Made by a program: the position numbers and the translations under genes. A model generated the notes under the pieces. That model saw nothing but the letters and a program-made list of their open reading frames with translations, was not told where the DNA came from and did no database searches. 64,000 bases of DNA from Kangiella sediminilitoris (lineage in GTDB: Bacteria; Pseudomonadota; Gammaproteobacteria; Enterobacterales; Kangiellaceae), in NCBI RefSeq assembly GCF_001708405.1, contig NZ_CP012418.1, positions 1,826,501 to 1,890,500 on the forward strand. The letters are read 5' to 3'. How positions within the stretch are numbered: position 1 is the stretch's first letter; each line of letters starts with the position of its first letter. This document shows positions 1 through 9,282 of this stretch, one piece after another.

Positions 1-2
1 GT

Positions 3-365
3 CGCCACCACTGGGGAACTGACTTTGATATTTTTGATGCCGCAGCTGTCGATCAAGGCTATGAGGTACAACTTGTTGAAGAGGAGTTTTCGGATAACGG
101 TCCCTGCTCGCGTCTCGACGAATGGCTGGATTATAATTTAAATAAGTTTGATTTCTTCCGTCCATACAGAGAAGATAAGGGAGGGGTTGCCTGCGAACCT
201 TGGCATATTAGCTATCGCCCCATTGCTGACAGGGCATTACAAGAGTTTCCTCTGGAGCTTTTGAAGCAGGTGTTAAGTGAAAAAGATATTGGCGGCAAGG
301 ATGAAATCTGTTCACGGCTTGAAAGTCTGACCAGAAAATATGTTTACACAATTTGCCAAGAATAA
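3..365 (+). CDS. M15 family D-alanyl-D-alanine carboxypeptidase-like peptidase (3' part)
   Basis: The reading frame is open from the window edge to TAA at 363-365, giving about 120 residues of a C-terminal domain. Near its start it reads RHHWGTDFDIFD, which matches the SxHxxGxAxD-type zinc and catalytic motif of M15B (VanY/DacB-like) carboxypeptidases. Further on, EPWHISYRP matches the second conserved block, with the catalytic Glu and a zinc-binding His. Family members trim the terminal D-Ala of peptidoglycan stem peptides in the periplasm. The N-terminus, including any signal peptide, lies outside the window. The small membrane gene starts 14 bp downstream and may be co-transcribed. Confidence 0.85.
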   Translation, partial: RHHWGTDFDIFDAAAVDQGYEVQLVEEEFSDNGPCSRLDEWLDYNLNKFDFFRPYREDKGGVACEPWHISYRPIADRALQEFPLELLKQVLSEKDIGGKDEICSRLESLTRKYVYTICQE

Positions 366-379
366 TTAAGGAGCGATCT

Positions 380-520
380 ATGTGGAAAGCGATATTAGTT
401 ACCCTTCTCATCTTCGCCATCATTGGTGCAACTTTGTTTGTACTTAAAAGGAACAATAAGTTTAAGATTCCAAAGGGTGTTAAGCCTAAACCATATAAAG
501 ACGACGAAGACGATTACTAA
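380..520 (+). CDS. Small single-TM protein, DUF2897-like
   Basis: This is a 46-residue ORF with a good Shine-Dalgarno sequence (AAGGAG at 368-373) before ATG at 380. It has one hydrophobic helix (about residues 4-22) followed by a basic stretch and an acidic tail ending DDEDDY. Size and layout fit the DUF2897 family of short gammaproteobacterial inner-membrane proteins. No function is known to me. It follows the M15 peptidase gene by 14 bp, so they are likely one transcript. The family name rests on recall and resemblance; that it is a real gene is more certain. Confidence 0.7.
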   Translation: MWKAILVTLLIFAIIGATLFVLKRNNKFKIPKGVKPKPYKDDEDDY

Positions 521-521
521 G

Positions 522-1262
522 TTACTTTTCTAAAAACTTCTTAAAAATAGCCTTTGCTTCATCACTACCGAGTAGCTCAGAAAAACTTCTGGCCTCTCTT
601 TCAATCGCTTTACTGACAAACCCAGAGTTCGAACGTATTAATTGACGACTGACTCTTAAAGCATGAACAGGTTTCATAGCCAGTTTCTCGGCCTTTTCCT
701 GGGCAACCTGAATATATTCATCAGGTGAGGCAACATCGTTGATGATACCCAGTTCCTTCGCTCTGTTGCCATCAAAAGGCTCAGCCAATAGTAATAGCTC
801 TGCAGCGCGCACATAGCCCAGCTGACGAGGCAATAGATAACTTGAACCGGCTTCCGGACAAAGCCCCAGATCGACAAAAGGCAGACAGAAATACGTTTTT
901 TCCGTGGCGTAAACCAAATCACAATGCAACAACAAGGTGGTGCCAATTCCAACAGCAGGGCCTGAGGCTGCTGCCACAATGGGTTTATCAAAATTGGCCA
1001 ACTCATGTAAGAAGTTCAAAATTGGTGAGCCTTCATCCAGGACTGGCTGCTCCAAAAAATCAGCGATATCGTTACCAGCACTGAAACAACCTTCACTACC
1101 CTTGAAAAATGCAACTCGTACATCCTCATTACGCTTTGCACTTGCAAGCTCATAACTTAATGCTCGATACATATCGGTAGTTAATGCATTTTTTTTGTCT
1201 TGTCGGTTAAATTCTATATGAAGTACATGGTTAATGACTTCAGTGGTGATGAGCTTGGACAT
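522..1262 (-). CDS. Enoyl-CoA hydratase/isomerase family protein (crotonase)
   Basis: A 246-residue crotonase-fold protein acting on acyl-CoA thioesters. The oxyanion-hole segments are visible: SAGNDIADF around residues 65-73 and GPAVGIGTTLLLHCDLVYA around 105-123. The segment LCPEAGSSYLLPRQLG carries PEAGSS rather than the PDxGG of many hydratases, which is closer to delta3,delta2-enoyl-CoA isomerase-like members, so the exact reaction is left open. I chose ATG at 1262 because the purine-rich GGGGGAGAG lies just upstream and the family N-terminus begins there; the frame is open 30 codons further up. A terminator for the upstream M28 gene lies between the two, so this gene probably has its own promoter. 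Confidence 0.85.
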   Translation of the reverse strand: MSKLITTEVINHVLHIEFNRQDKKNALTTDMYRALSYELASAKRNEDVRVAFFKGSEGCFSAGNDIADFLEQPVLDEGSPILNFLHELANFDKPIVAAASGPAVGIGTTLLLHCDLVYATEKTYFCLPFVDLGLCPEAGSSYLLPRQLGYVRAAELLLLAEPFDGNRAKELGIINDVASPDEYIQVAQEKAEKLAMKPVHALRVSRQLIRSNSGFVSKAIEREARSFSELLGSDEAKAIFKKFLEK

Positions 1263-1322
1263 TTCTCTCCCCCTGGACCGATGAAGTCTAAACGATAACA
1301 CATCCGAGCTGTCAGATTCATC

Positions 1323-1352
1323 AAAAAATTGGGCAGCGTTAGTGCTGCCCAA
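1323..1352 (-). terminator. Intrinsic terminator after the M28 peptidase gene
   Basis: A 9-bp perfect stem (TTGGGCAGC pairing with GCTGCCCAA) closes a 6-nt loop. On the minus strand it is followed by a run of six T. It sits 12 bp after the M28 stop codon. Confidence 0.85.
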
Positions 1353-1363
1353 TAAAGGTTTAT

Positions 1364-2785
1364 TTATTGTTCCTTGGTAAAACCGCCACCAAAATCACCT
1401 TCCATCTGGGCAGCAATGTAGGCTAAGACCACATAGGCCGCGGTATTTTGATCCAGGGCTTCTGGATCTATTTTATCCAATGTATCGTTCGGCGTATGAT
1501 GGTAATCAAAATAATCCATGCCATCTTGACGTAATGAGAAAACTGAAATTCCTAGCTGTCTTAGCGGTATTAAATCGGGGCCACCGCCAGCTTTGTTATT
1601 TCCATACTCAATACCCAGAGGCTTCAACAGGTTAGCTATCTCCATAACCACAGGTAACGCTTCTTTTTTCACCTTTGAATCTATACGCCATATTCTATCG
1701 GCACCAAAATCAGATTCAGCCGCGGTAATAATATTATCAAGCTTATCTTTATGAGCCTTTGCATAAGCCTTACCTCCTAACAGCCCCTGCTCTTCATTGG
1801 CAAACATAATCACTCGGATAGAGCGCTTAGGTCGCTCAGGAAGTCTGCCAATTAGCTCTGCTGCTGCTGTTGTTATTGCTATACCGGCTCCATCATCAAT
1901 TGCTCCGGTGCCTAAATCCCAAGAGTCGAGGTGACCTCCAATAATGACGTATTCTTCCGGCTTCTCGCTTCCTGTAATCTCACCAATAACATTATGACTG
2001 GTATATTCTTTACCTTGTTTCGCGCCAATAGTCATTTTAACGATAACGGGCTTACCACGGCGAAGCATATTCTCTAGAAGATCAGCGTCAGGCGCTGACA
2101 AAGCTGCAGCAGGAATTTTTTTGATTCCTTCCTCATAGTTCATGACTCCAGTATGCGCCATTCGATCACTATCAGTCCCTATTGAACGAATCAGAATTCC
2201 TACAGCGCCTTTTTTAGCAGCTTCTGATGCACCTCGAGTACGGGCAGAGACCGCTGGACCATAACCAGAACCATCTTTAGCGCGCTTCATACGATTTTTA
2301 ATAAAGACAATTTTACCTTTTGCAGAGTCTTCCTCAGATGCTTCCAAAGCAGCCAGATCATCAAACTCAACCAATTCCGCAGTTAATCCATCTTCAGGTG
2401 TACCAACACTAAAACCAAGAGCAGTAATGACCAGGGGTTGAGGATAAGGAGCCACTACTTCCGCAGTCTCAATACCTCTCTTCCAGGTGGGAAAAGTAAC
2501 TGGTTCGGTCCAGACCTTATCGAAACCAAGCTCCTCAAGCTTGGCAACGCCCCACTTTACCGCGGCAGCATCGCCAGGGGTTCCAGCCATTCGCGGCCCA
2601 ACCTCAGTGGTCAGCGACTCAACTATGTCATAGCCCTTTGAGGATTTTAAGGCCTCATCTCGTAGCTCTGCAGCTACTTTAAGAGCATCTTCGCTAATAC
2701 TCGGCACATCATCAGCCAGAGCAGAATAGTTTCCAGATAGCGCGATTACGCTAACCACACCTAATAGGAGTGATTTCAATGTCAT
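1364..2785 (-). CDS. Exported M28 family metallopeptidase with PA domain
   Basis: A 473-residue zinc aminopeptidase/carboxypeptidase of the PGCP-like M28 group, likely periplasmic or secreted. The signal peptide spans residues 1-24, with cleavage expected after ALA. A PA (protease-associated) segment occupies about 125-250. The catalytic domain shows GGHLDSWD (zinc ligand H285), GAIDDGAG (bridging Asp near 297), ANEEQG (catalytic Glu and zinc ligand near 331-332) and a late YHHTPND (final His ligand). All metal ligands appear present, so it should be active. It is monocistronic, with a strong terminator downstream. It is one of several exported peptidases in this window. Confidence 0.92.
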   Translation of the reverse strand: MTLKSLLLGVVSVIALSGNYSALADDVPSISEDALKVAAELRDEALKSSKGYDIVESLTTEVGPRMAGTPGDAAAVKWGVAKLEELGFDKVWTEPVTFPTWKRGIETAEVVAPYPQPLVITALGFSVGTPEDGLTAELVEFDDLAALEASEEDSAKGKIVFIKNRMKRAKDGSGYGPAVSARTRGASEAAKKGAVGILIRSIGTDSDRMAHTGVMNYEEGIKKIPAAALSAPDADLLENMLRRGKPVIVKMTIGAKQGKEYTSHNVIGEITGSEKPEEYVIIGGHLDSWDLGTGAIDDGAGIAITTAAAELIGRLPERPKRSIRVIMFANEEQGLLGGKAYAKAHKDKLDNIITAAESDFGADRIWRIDSKVKKEALPVVMEIANLLKPLGIEYGNNKAGGGPDLIPLRQLGISVFSLRQDGMDYFDYHHTPNDTLDKIDPEALDQNTAAYVVLAYIAAQMEGDFGGGFTKEQ

Positions 2786-2942
2786 AACGACCCCTTATTT
2801 AAAATGAAATTTAATGAGCTTAATCCCGGTGCGTTATTGCTTCCTGATTTGCCTGCTATTTATTGGTACTGATTTACCTTGTGATTGACAGCAATCAACC
2901 GCTAAGGCTAGAGTAAGCCAAAGACCATAGCGAGGAAAATGA

Positions 2943-3422
2943 ATGACTACCTTATACGATTGCTCAGCAGTTTTAAATAATGGAAAAGAGGTTTCCCTCA
3001 GTGATTACGAAGGAAAAGTGTTACTGATTGTTAATACAGCCAGTGCCTGCGGTTTTACACCTCAATATGAAGGCTTAGAGAAGCTTTACCAGGAATTCAA
3101 GGGACAAGGTCTGGAGATATTAGCCTTCCCTTGTAATCAGTTCGGCAAGCAGGAGTCAGGGTCGGATGAGGAAATTAAAGACTTCTGTGATCTAAACTTC
3201 AATATCTCCTTCCCTCTTTTCAAGAAAGTTGAAGTCAATGGTGACAACGCACACCCAATCTTTAAGCGCTTAAAAGATGAAGCCCCTGGCATTTTGGGTT
3301 CGAAGAAAATCAAATGGAACTTTACTAAGTTTCTGGTAGACAAAAACGGTAAAGTTGTTGAGCGCTACGGTTCGGTAACTAAACCGGAAGCGATAAAAGA
3401 AGATATAGAGGAACTACTGTAA
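2943..3422 (+). CDS. Glutathione peroxidase
   Basis: A 159-residue thioredoxin-fold peroxidase reducing hydroperoxides. The peroxidatic residue is cysteine (TASACGFTPQ, codon TGC), not selenocysteine. The other tetrad members are visible as Gln in FPCNQFG and Trp/Asn in KWNFTKFLVD. Length is normal for bacterial BtuE/Gpx proteins, which often use thioredoxin. Its TAA shares one base with the ATG of the following SDR gene, implying translational coupling. An upstream GAGGA serves as ribosome-binding site. Confidence 0.93.
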   Translation: MTTLYDCSAVLNNGKEVSLSDYEGKVLLIVNTASACGFTPQYEGLEKLYQEFKGQGLEILAFPCNQFGKQESGSDEEIKDFCDLNFNISFPLFKKVEVNGDNAHPIFKRLKDEAPGILGSKKIKWNFTKFLVDKNGKVVERYGSVTKPEAIKEDIEELL

Positions 3423-4252
3423 TGCCCGAGCTCAAGGATAAGGTTATTATCATTACAGGAGCCAGTCGCGGTATTGGTCGAGCAATGGCTTTAACTTTCG
3501 CGAAAGAAGGTGCGACAGTTGTGATTGCCGCAAAGTCAGATAAGCCACACCCAAAACTTCCTGGTACGATTCACACAGTAGCAGAAGAAGTTGAGAAAGC
3601 TGGCGGAAAAGCGGTTCCTGTAGCACTGGATGTCCGCAAGGAATTAGCAATTAAACGACTGTGTGATGACATTGGTCAAAAATTTGGACGTATTGATGCC
3701 GTTATAAATAATGCCGGTGCGATAAGCCTGACCACCGTTGAGGAAACATCACCCAAGCGCTATGATTTAATGCAGCAAGTTAATTCTCGAGCTGTATACT
3801 GCTTTGGTCATTATGCGCTTCCATATCTTAAAAAGTCGGATAATCCACATATCTTAAACTTGTCACCGCCAGTTAATCTAAATGAAAAATGGCTTAAAGA
3901 CTATAGCCCCTACACACTCTCTAAGTACGGAATGAGTATATTAAGCAAAGGAATGGCGGCAGAGTTTAAAGAGCACGGAATAGCAGTTAACACACTGTGG
4001 CCCCAAACCTATATTGCAACGGCAGCTATTGAGTTTGCTGTTGGCAACAAAGAAACTTTGAATTATGCCCGAAAGCCACAAATTATGGCTGACGCAGCGA
4101 AGGTAATATTGACTCATCCCAGCCAGAACTACACTGGCCTTTGGTTAATAGATGAGGAGGTTCTTAAGGCCGCCCGGGTGACAGACTTCAGTCAATATGC
4201 CTATTCACCAGAACATGAAGACAAAATTCAAAAAGATTTATTTCTAGATTAA
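3422..4252 (+). CDS. SDR family oxidoreductase (HSDL2-like)
   Basis: A 276-residue short-chain dehydrogenase. The nucleotide-binding motif TGASRGIG is at residues 13-20, the structural NNAG near 98-101, and the catalytic YxxxK is in SPYTLSKYG, with Ser in NLSPP before it. The N-terminal region (KSDKPHPKLPGTIHT) resembles hydroxysteroid dehydrogenase-like 2 proteins, whose substrates in bacteria are uncertain. It overlaps the glutathione peroxidase gene by one base and is followed by a terminator, so the two form a bicistronic unit. The pairing suggests a link to lipid peroxide or lipid aldehyde metabolism, but that is inference. Confidence 0.88.
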   Translation: MPELKDKVIIITGASRGIGRAMALTFAKEGATVVIAAKSDKPHPKLPGTIHTVAEEVEKAGGKAVPVALDVRKELAIKRLCDDIGQKFGRIDAVINNAGAISLTTVEETSPKRYDLMQQVNSRAVYCFGHYALPYLKKSDNPHILNLSPPVNLNEKWLKDYSPYTLSKYGMSILSKGMAAEFKEHGIAVNTLWPQTYIATAAIEFAVGNKETLNYARKPQIMADAAKVILTHPSQNYTGLWLIDEEVLKAARVTDFSQYAYSPEHEDKIQKDLFLD

Positions 4253-4257
4253 TAATC

Positions 4258-4284
4258 AAAAAGCGGGGGCATATCCTCGCTTTT
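4258..4284 (+). terminator. Intrinsic terminator after the gpx-SDR pair
   Basis: AAAGCGGGG pairs imperfectly with CCTCGCTTT around a short loop and ends in TTTT, just after the SDR stop codon. Confidence 0.7.
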
Positions 4285-4405
4285 AACACTTCAAGGCAAG
4301 CTCAGGTTCTAAGTCCTCAGTCTGAGACTACTCCAGATCACTCCATTAACTTTTTTATCCTTATATTGATCCTTTCTGCAATGTTTTTTATTCGTCACTA
4401 TGTGT

Positions 4406-4789
4406 TTATTTTGATTCTGCAACTGCGAAAGCAACAGCAAAGTCACGCTCGTCACTTATCGTAAGGTGAATAGTATTGATATGCTGTTTGGAAGCCCAAT
4501 CTTTAGCAGCTCCATAAAGTTGAACTTCCGGTTTTCCTAACTCGGAACTGACTATTACTAGCTGCTGGAAGTGAATTCCTTTTCTCATACCGGTACCCAA
4601 AGCTTTACTGATAGCCTCTTTTGCAGCAAATCTTTTTGCCAGGTACGCCTGTTTATTCTTTTTCTGCTGATATTCGTTTAATTCAATATCAGATAAAATA
4701 CGCTCGGCAAATTTATCACCATGACGCTGAAAAGAACGTTCGATTCGAGCGAGGCTGACAATATCCGTACCTACTCCGAATATGGCCAC
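4406..4789 (-). CDS. acpS: Holo-[acyl-carrier-protein] synthase
   Basis: A 127-residue phosphopantetheinyl transferase that converts apo-ACP to holo-ACP using CoA. The N-terminal [13 protein letters not shown] (magnesium-binding Asp) and the central [15 protein letters not shown] (Glu ligand) are the two AcpS signatures. The start is GTG at 4789, inside the 3' end of pdxJ, with GGAGG seven bases upstream. This gives a 19-bp overlap and likely translational coupling. It is the last gene of the lepA-to-acpS operon, and pdxJ-acpS adjacency is common in gammaproteobacteria. Confidence 0.95.
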   Translation of the reverse strand: MAIFGVGTDIVSLARIERSFQRHGDKFAERILSDIELNEYQQKKNKQAYLAKRFAAKEAISKALGTGMRKGIHFQQLVIVSSELGKPEVQLYGAAKDWASKQHINTIHLTISDERDFAVAFAVAESK

Positions 4790-5520
4790 TGCCTGGCCTC
4801 CACCATCAGTTTCTTCATATCCAATACAGCCTGCTCTAAACCACTGAATAAGGCTCTTCCAATAATGGCGTGGCCGATATTTAACTCAACAATTTCTTTT
4901 ATTGCTGCTACTGGTTGCACGTTATGGTAGTGAAGCCCATGACCTGCATTTACCTGCAGACCCTGCCCTACTGCGTGAGCAACACCCCGTCTTACTTTCT
5001 CCAGTTCTATTTCCTGCTGAGCCTCACTTTCTGCATCAGCATAATGGCCAGTATGTATTTCAATTAGTGGTGCGCCAACATTGGCTGCAGATTCAATTTG
5101 CTTATAATCAGCATCGATAAACAAGGATACCTGAATTCCTGCTTCTGACATTCGCTGGCAGGCGTCTCTAATTTTACTTTCCTGACCTTTAACATCCAAA
5201 CCGCCCTCTGTCGTGAGTTCCTCACGCTTTTCGGGAACCAAGCAGACATAAGTAGGCTTGATTCTCTCAGCAATCGAGAGCATTTCTTCCGTAACGGCCA
5301 TTTCAAGATTCATTCGAGTTTGAATTGTTCCAGCCAATAACTCGACATCCCTATCAGTGATGTGGCGACGGTCTTCACGTAAGTGAACCGTAATCCCATC
5401 CGCACCATTTTGTTCAGCAGCGAATGCAGCCTGTACAGGGTCCGGGTAATTCGTTCCACGAGCATTACGTACCGTTGCAATATGATCGATATTAACGCCT
5501 AAAAGTATTGGGTTTTTCAT
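4771..5520 (-). CDS. pdxJ: Pyridoxine 5'-phosphate synthase
   Basis: A 249-residue TIM-barrel enzyme that condenses 1-deoxyxylulose 5-phosphate with 3-amino-2-oxopropyl phosphate to make pyridoxine 5'-phosphate. Recognisable blocks are [17 protein letters not shown] (residues 7-23), [23 protein letters not shown] and the C-terminal [10 protein letters not shown]. Length and motifs are complete. It sits between recO and acpS in the same direction. The GTG of acpS lies within its 3' end. Confidence 0.96.
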   Translation of the reverse strand: MKNPILLGVNIDHIATVRNARGTNYPDPVQAAFAAEQNGADGITVHLREDRRHITDRDVELLAGTIQTRMNLEMAVTEEMLSIAERIKPTYVCLVPEKREELTTEGGLDVKGQESKIRDACQRMSEAGIQVSLFIDADYKQIESAANVGAPLIEIHTGHYADAESEAQQEIELEKVRRGVAHAVGQGLQVNAGHGLHYHNVQPVAAIKEIVELNIGHAIIGRALFSGLEQAVLDMKKLMVEARQWPYSE

Positions 5521-5563
5521 TCGTTTTTCCGTAAAAATTTATCTACTTAAAAGGGTAGGAAAC

Positions 5564-6283
5564 CTAACCTTGAATAGCAAGTGTTTGTTGTAAAAGCTTA
5601 CGACTGTGAAGCTCCTTAAAACCAATAAGTGGATCAATCACAGCTCGAGATATTTTTCTGGCAGTAGATAGACTGCCTGAGGTCTGCCACTGTCTGTTGG
5701 CAACAGCAAGGATATTCTTACCTTTAATTTTCAAAGCGCTTTTGGGCGCCTGCCCAATCAGCACAAATCCCTGCTCTGGTATAAAGCCATAATCCAACTG
5801 TTCATTGATAATGTCCCCTTGGATATCACAGGCCCAGTCTATGCCGTAACCTAGGTCATCTAAAATACCAAGTTCAAACTCTCGTAGGACAACAGCAGGT
5901 GAAGGCTCTGACTGCAATCGATATAAGGCCCTTTGATAAGCATCGTAAATATCGGGGTGAGGGTCCCATTGAATCAGGAGCTTCAACAACAGTTCGTTCA
6001 TATAGAGACCCGATAGGCTTGGTATACCACTGAGAGCTATGCTGGGGCCAAGCGGTTCAACCTGCTTTAAGGTTTTTAAATCACTGCGACCAACCCAGCT
6101 CAGAGCCAAAGGTTGAAAGGGTTGCAGTAAAGCACGCTTGGAACTTTTTTTGGCTCCTCGGACTCCGCGCGCTAGAACGCTACAGCGTCCCTCCTCTAGT
6201 GTAAGCAGCTCAAGGATTAAGCTAGACTCTTTAAACGGTCTGGTATGTAAAACAAAAGATTGAGATAGTGCGGAGTGACTCAT
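5564..6283 (-). CDS. recO: DNA repair protein RecO
   Basis: A 239-residue RecFOR recombination mediator that helps load RecA onto SSB-coated single-stranded DNA. The N-terminal OB-fold begins SFVLHTRPFKESSLILELLT, followed by the RecO helical region with LYMNELLLKLL. I use ATG at 6283, whose A is also the last base of the era TGA; a TTG two codons' distance upstream would also be possible but is a weaker start. The era-recO junction therefore implies translational coupling. Confidence 0.94.
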   Translation of the reverse strand: MSHSALSQSFVLHTRPFKESSLILELLTLEEGRCSVLARGVRGAKKSSKRALLQPFQPLALSWVGRSDLKTLKQVEPLGPSIALSGIPSLSGLYMNELLLKLLIQWDPHPDIYDAYQRALYRLQSEPSPAVVLREFELGILDDLGYGIDWACDIQGDIINEQLDYGFIPEQGFVLIGQAPKSALKIKGKNILAVANRQWQTSGSLSTARKISRAVIDPLIGFKELHSRKLLQQTLAIQG

Positions 6284-7206
6284 CAATAATCATTGTAACC
6301 CAGTGATTTCAAAGCCCGCTCATCATCGGCCCAACCGTCCTTGACCTTGACCCAAAGTTCGAGAAAGACCTTGCAGTCGAACAGTTCTTCCATTTCGAGT
6401 CGCGCATCTCGTCCAATTTGCTTCAGTCTCTGACCTTTTTTGCCAATAATAATGGCTTTTTGTCCAGGACGCTCTACAAGGATGAGTCCACTGATAGTGA
6501 GCACACCTTTGTCATTAAATTTGAACTGCTCTATTTCTACCGTCGATGAGTAAGGAATTTCCTCTCCTAAAGATCGCATTAGCTTTTCACGAATGAGCTC
6601 AGCCGCCATAAAGCGTTCGCTTCGATCCGTAATGTAATCTTCAGGGTAAAATAAATCGCCCTCTGGAAGATAACTTTTCAGCGTCGCCGTCAGCTGTTCC
6701 AGATTCTGGCCCTTTAACGCCGAACCAGGAAAAACAGCGTCAAAGTGACATTTTTCAGTAATTTGAGCTATATGCGGCAGTAGCTCTTCTTTATCCGTTA
6801 ACTTGTCTACCTTATTAACGAAGAGTACCTTTTTTCCTTTTGCTTGAGATACCTTGTTAAGAACCAGCTCATCATCATCAGTCCATTGAGTACCGTCGAC
6901 TACAAAGAGCAAAACATCAACATCAGTCATTGAACTTGTTGCAGCCCGATTCATGTAGCGATTGATACTTCGTTCTTCCTTACTGTGGATGCCGGGAGTA
7001 TCAACAAATAAAATTTGTGCCTCATTATCTGTATAAATGCCTAGCACTCGATGACGAGTGGTTTGGGGTTTACGCGAGGTAATACTCACCTTTTGACCCA
7101 GAATATGGTTCATTAATGTTGATTTACCAACATTAGGGCGACCCAGAACGGCGACGTAACCACAACGAAAAGGTTGCTCAGTGTGGTTTTCAGAAGAATG
7201 ATTCAT
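6283..7206 (-). CDS. era: GTPase Era
   Basis: A 307-residue Ras-like GTPase for 16S rRNA maturation and 30S assembly. The G domain shows GRPNVGKS (G1, about residues 22-29), DTPG (G3) and NKVDKL (G4). The C-terminal KH RNA-binding domain has [17 protein letters not shown]. It lies 13 bp after rnc, and the rnc-era-recO order is classic. It overlaps the recO start by one base. Confidence 0.97.
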   Translation of the reverse strand: MNHSSENHTEQPFRCGYVAVLGRPNVGKSTLMNHILGQKVSITSRKPQTTRHRVLGIYTDNEAQILFVDTPGIHSKEERSINRYMNRAATSSMTDVDVLLFVVDGTQWTDDDELVLNKVSQAKGKKVLFVNKVDKLTDKEELLPHIAQITEKCHFDAVFPGSALKGQNLEQLTATLKSYLPEGDLFYPEDYITDRSERFMAAELIREKLMRSLGEEIPYSSTVEIEQFKFNDKGVLTISGLILVERPGQKAIIIGKKGQRLKQIGRDARLEMEELFDCKVFLELWVKVKDGWADDERALKSLGYNDY

Positions 7207-7219
7207 GAAGACACTCTAT

Positions 7220-7915
7220 TTATGAAGCGAGTAATTGCTGTAATTCGGTTAAAGCTTTTTCAGCAGCTAGCTGTTCTGCATTGCGACGGCTACTGCCGGA
7301 ACCTTTGGTTTGGATTGCCTTTTCAGTAATACAACAGGCCACCTCAAAGGTCTGATCGTGTGGCTCACCTGATACATCAAGTAACTCATACTCAGGCAAG
7401 GACAAACGACGAGATTGTAACAATTCCTGTAGGCGAGTTTTAGCATCTTTTTGTGTGTCAGCAGGGTTAATTTCAGTCAAACGCTGACCATACAGTTCTA
7501 AAATAAGCGTGTTAGTTTTTTCAAACCCAGCATCCAGGTACACGGCACCAATAACCGCCTCAAACGCGTCAGCCAGGATTGATGCTCTGCGAAACCCACC
7601 ACTTTTAAGCTCGCCCTCGCCTAAGTTAATATAGTCGCCTAAGTCAATTTCTTTGGCTATTACTGCCAGGGTTTTACCCTTAACGAGGCTCGAACGCATT
7701 CGACTTAACTGGCCTTCATCAACTTTAGGAAACTGTGTAAACAAGGCTCTCGCAATGACCATGCCAAGTACAGCGTCGCCCAAAAACTCCAGGCGTTCAT
7801 TATGATGATTTGAAGCACTTCTGTGTGTCAGCGCCTTGGTGATAAGCTGTGGGTCTAAGAACTGATAGCCGAGACGTCGGCAAAAACGTTCGATTTGCTG
7901 CTGCTGTTGATTCAT
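7220..7915 (-). CDS. rnc: Ribonuclease III
   Basis: A 231-residue double-strand-specific RNase for rRNA and mRNA processing. The RNase III signature HNERLEFLGDAVLG (about residues 38-51) carries the catalytic Glu and Asp. A second acidic pair is in ADAFEAVIGAVYLD. The C-terminal dsRNA-binding domain contains GSGSSRRNAEQLAAEKAL. It starts at ATG 7915, 15 bp after the DUF4845 gene. Confidence 0.97.
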   Translation of the reverse strand: MNQQQQQIERFCRRLGYQFLDPQLITKALTHRSASNHHNERLEFLGDAVLGMVIARALFTQFPKVDEGQLSRMRSSLVKGKTLAVIAKEIDLGDYINLGEGELKSGGFRRASILADAFEAVIGAVYLDAGFEKTNTLILELYGQRLTEINPADTQKDAKTRLQELLQSRRLSLPEYELLDVSGEPHDQTFEVACCITEKAIQTKGSGSSRRNAEQLAAEKALTELQQLLAS

Positions 7916-7930
7916 CTCGGCTTTATAACA

Positions 7931-8326
7931 CTAATTCAAAGGCTCTTCGTGCTTAAACTCAAGCAACGCACTGACATTACCAAAAAGAGCTATTCTGCTT
8001 TCATACTCAACATAAAGAGCTCGGCCCCCAGTGATTTCTTTTATATCAACATCATCTGCTTTAATAATATCTATGTTGTTGATATTAAATCGACCTGAGA
8101 TAAGACGCTCAATTTCCGACTTGCTGGAACTAGAACTGGTTTCCAGAGCAACCGATTCTATAGAACTTTTAATGCTGAAAAACTCCATATAAGCGGGAAC
8201 AAGCTTTATCGCTAAGTACATGAAAAATAAAACAATACCCATAATGATGAGCCAGCCTGCAGCCGTCATACCACCCTGGTATTGTCTATTCATTATTTTC
8301 TTATTTAGTTTTTCTTGTCCGAACAT
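7931..8326 (-). CDS. DUF4845 domain-containing membrane protein
   Basis: A small protein with one N-terminal transmembrane helix (GWLIIMGIVLFFMYLAIKLVP) and a soluble domain of about 85 residues. It is recognised mainly by position, between lepB and rnc, where DUF4845 proteins are typically encoded in gammaproteobacteria. Function is not established. The start is uncertain. I chose ATG at 8326 (131 aa), with GAGGAG ten bases upstream. An ATG at 8335 sits too close to that site, and ATG at 8293 gives the shorter form MNRQYQGG more usual for the family. Confidence 0.8.
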   Translation of the reverse strand: MFGQEKLNKKIMNRQYQGGMTAAGWLIIMGIVLFFMYLAIKLVPAYMEFFSIKSSIESVALETSSSSSKSEIERLISGRFNINNIDIIKADDVDIKEITGGRALYVEYESRIALFGNVSALLEFKHEEPLN

Positions 8327-8379
8327 ATTCCCCATACTCCTCGAAAATACAATCATCTGTTTTTTCAGGCACTTAACAT

Positions 8380-9282
8380 CTATTCTATAGCACCAGCTCT
8401 ACTAAAGGATATACCTTTTGGTAAATGTTTTCCAAATAAAACAGGATCTTCAGTGAAACTCACAAAAATCCATTTATAAGCCGCTTTACCAATAATCCCT
8501 TCTTCATCAATGAAACGCCAGAACCTTGAATCCAGACTGCCATCACGATTATCACCCATAGCAAAGTATTTTCCTTCAGGTACCACCTCGGTCCAACGCT
8601 CTCTCAAACTGTGGTATCGTCTCGGTTTAGCGTTATCTTCCAGATAGATGAGGTCATGTGATTCACCATTGATGGTTTCACTGTAAGTATCATAATTATT
8701 CCCAGCGGGTACCAAGTCTTCCACCTTATCCGAAACAAACTCTGACTTAATAGTAATTGGGTCACACGATTGACCGTCTACATTCACTGCATTCCGACAC
8801 TGTGGAATAATCGTCAAAGTTCCGCGGTCCCATTCAAGACGATCGCCTGGAATACCGATAAGTCTTTTAATATATGCCTGCTGCGGCTCATGTGGCGGAT
8901 GGAAAACAATGACATCACCCCTTTGAGGCTCACCTACATCAATAATTTTGGTGTTAAATGCCGGTAAACGTATGCCATAGGCAAATTTATTGACTAGTAT
9001 AAAGTCGCCATCATACAGGCCGGGGTTCATGCTTCCTGATGGAATACGGTAAGGCTCATACAAGAAAGAACGTAGTACCAGCACCACAAAGATGATGGGA
9101 AAAAAAGATCGGCAGATGTCTATGAAAGGCGGAAATTTTTCTTCCCCTTTTTCATCCAGTTGAATCTTGCCAGCTTCAGCTCTTTTTTTCTGCCACCAGA
9201 TCTTGTCCAGTAATGTCACAACACCAGTAATTAATGCTGCAACGCCAAGGTAAAAACCAAAATCGTAATAGATACTCGGCAT
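8380..9282 (-). CDS. lepB: Signal peptidase I
   Basis: A 300-residue inner-membrane S26 peptidase that removes signal peptides from exported preproteins. Two N-terminal transmembrane segments are visible (about residues 6-24 and 52-72). The catalytic Ser is in IPSGSMNPGL, the Lys in YIKRLIGIPGD, and the conserved GDNRDGSLDSRFW box is near 230-245. Its ATG shares one base with the lepA stop codon (TAATG), implying translational coupling. Confidence 0.97.
   Translation of the reverse strand: MPSIYYDFGFYLGVAALITGVVTLLDKIWWQKKRAEAGKIQLDEKGEEKFPPFIDICRSFFPIIFVVLVLRSFLYEPYRIPSGSMNPGLYDGDFILVNKFAYGIRLPAFNTKIIDVGEPQRGDVIVFHPPHEPQQAYIKRLIGIPGDRLEWDRGTLTIIPQCRNAVNVDGQSCDPITIKSEFVSDKVEDLVPAGNNYDTYSETINGESHDLIYLEDNAKPRRYHSLRERWTEVVPEGKYFAMGDNRDGSLDSRFWRFIDEEGIIGKAAYKWIFVSFTEDPVLFGKHLPKGISFSRAGAIE

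Noticed and set aside
1263-1352. N-terminal extension of the crotonase
   Set aside because: It would run through the terminator hairpin of the M28 gene; ATG 1262 has a strong ribosome-binding site.
3040-3060. Selenocysteine glutathione peroxidase
   Set aside because: The catalytic codon is TGC (Cys), not TGA.
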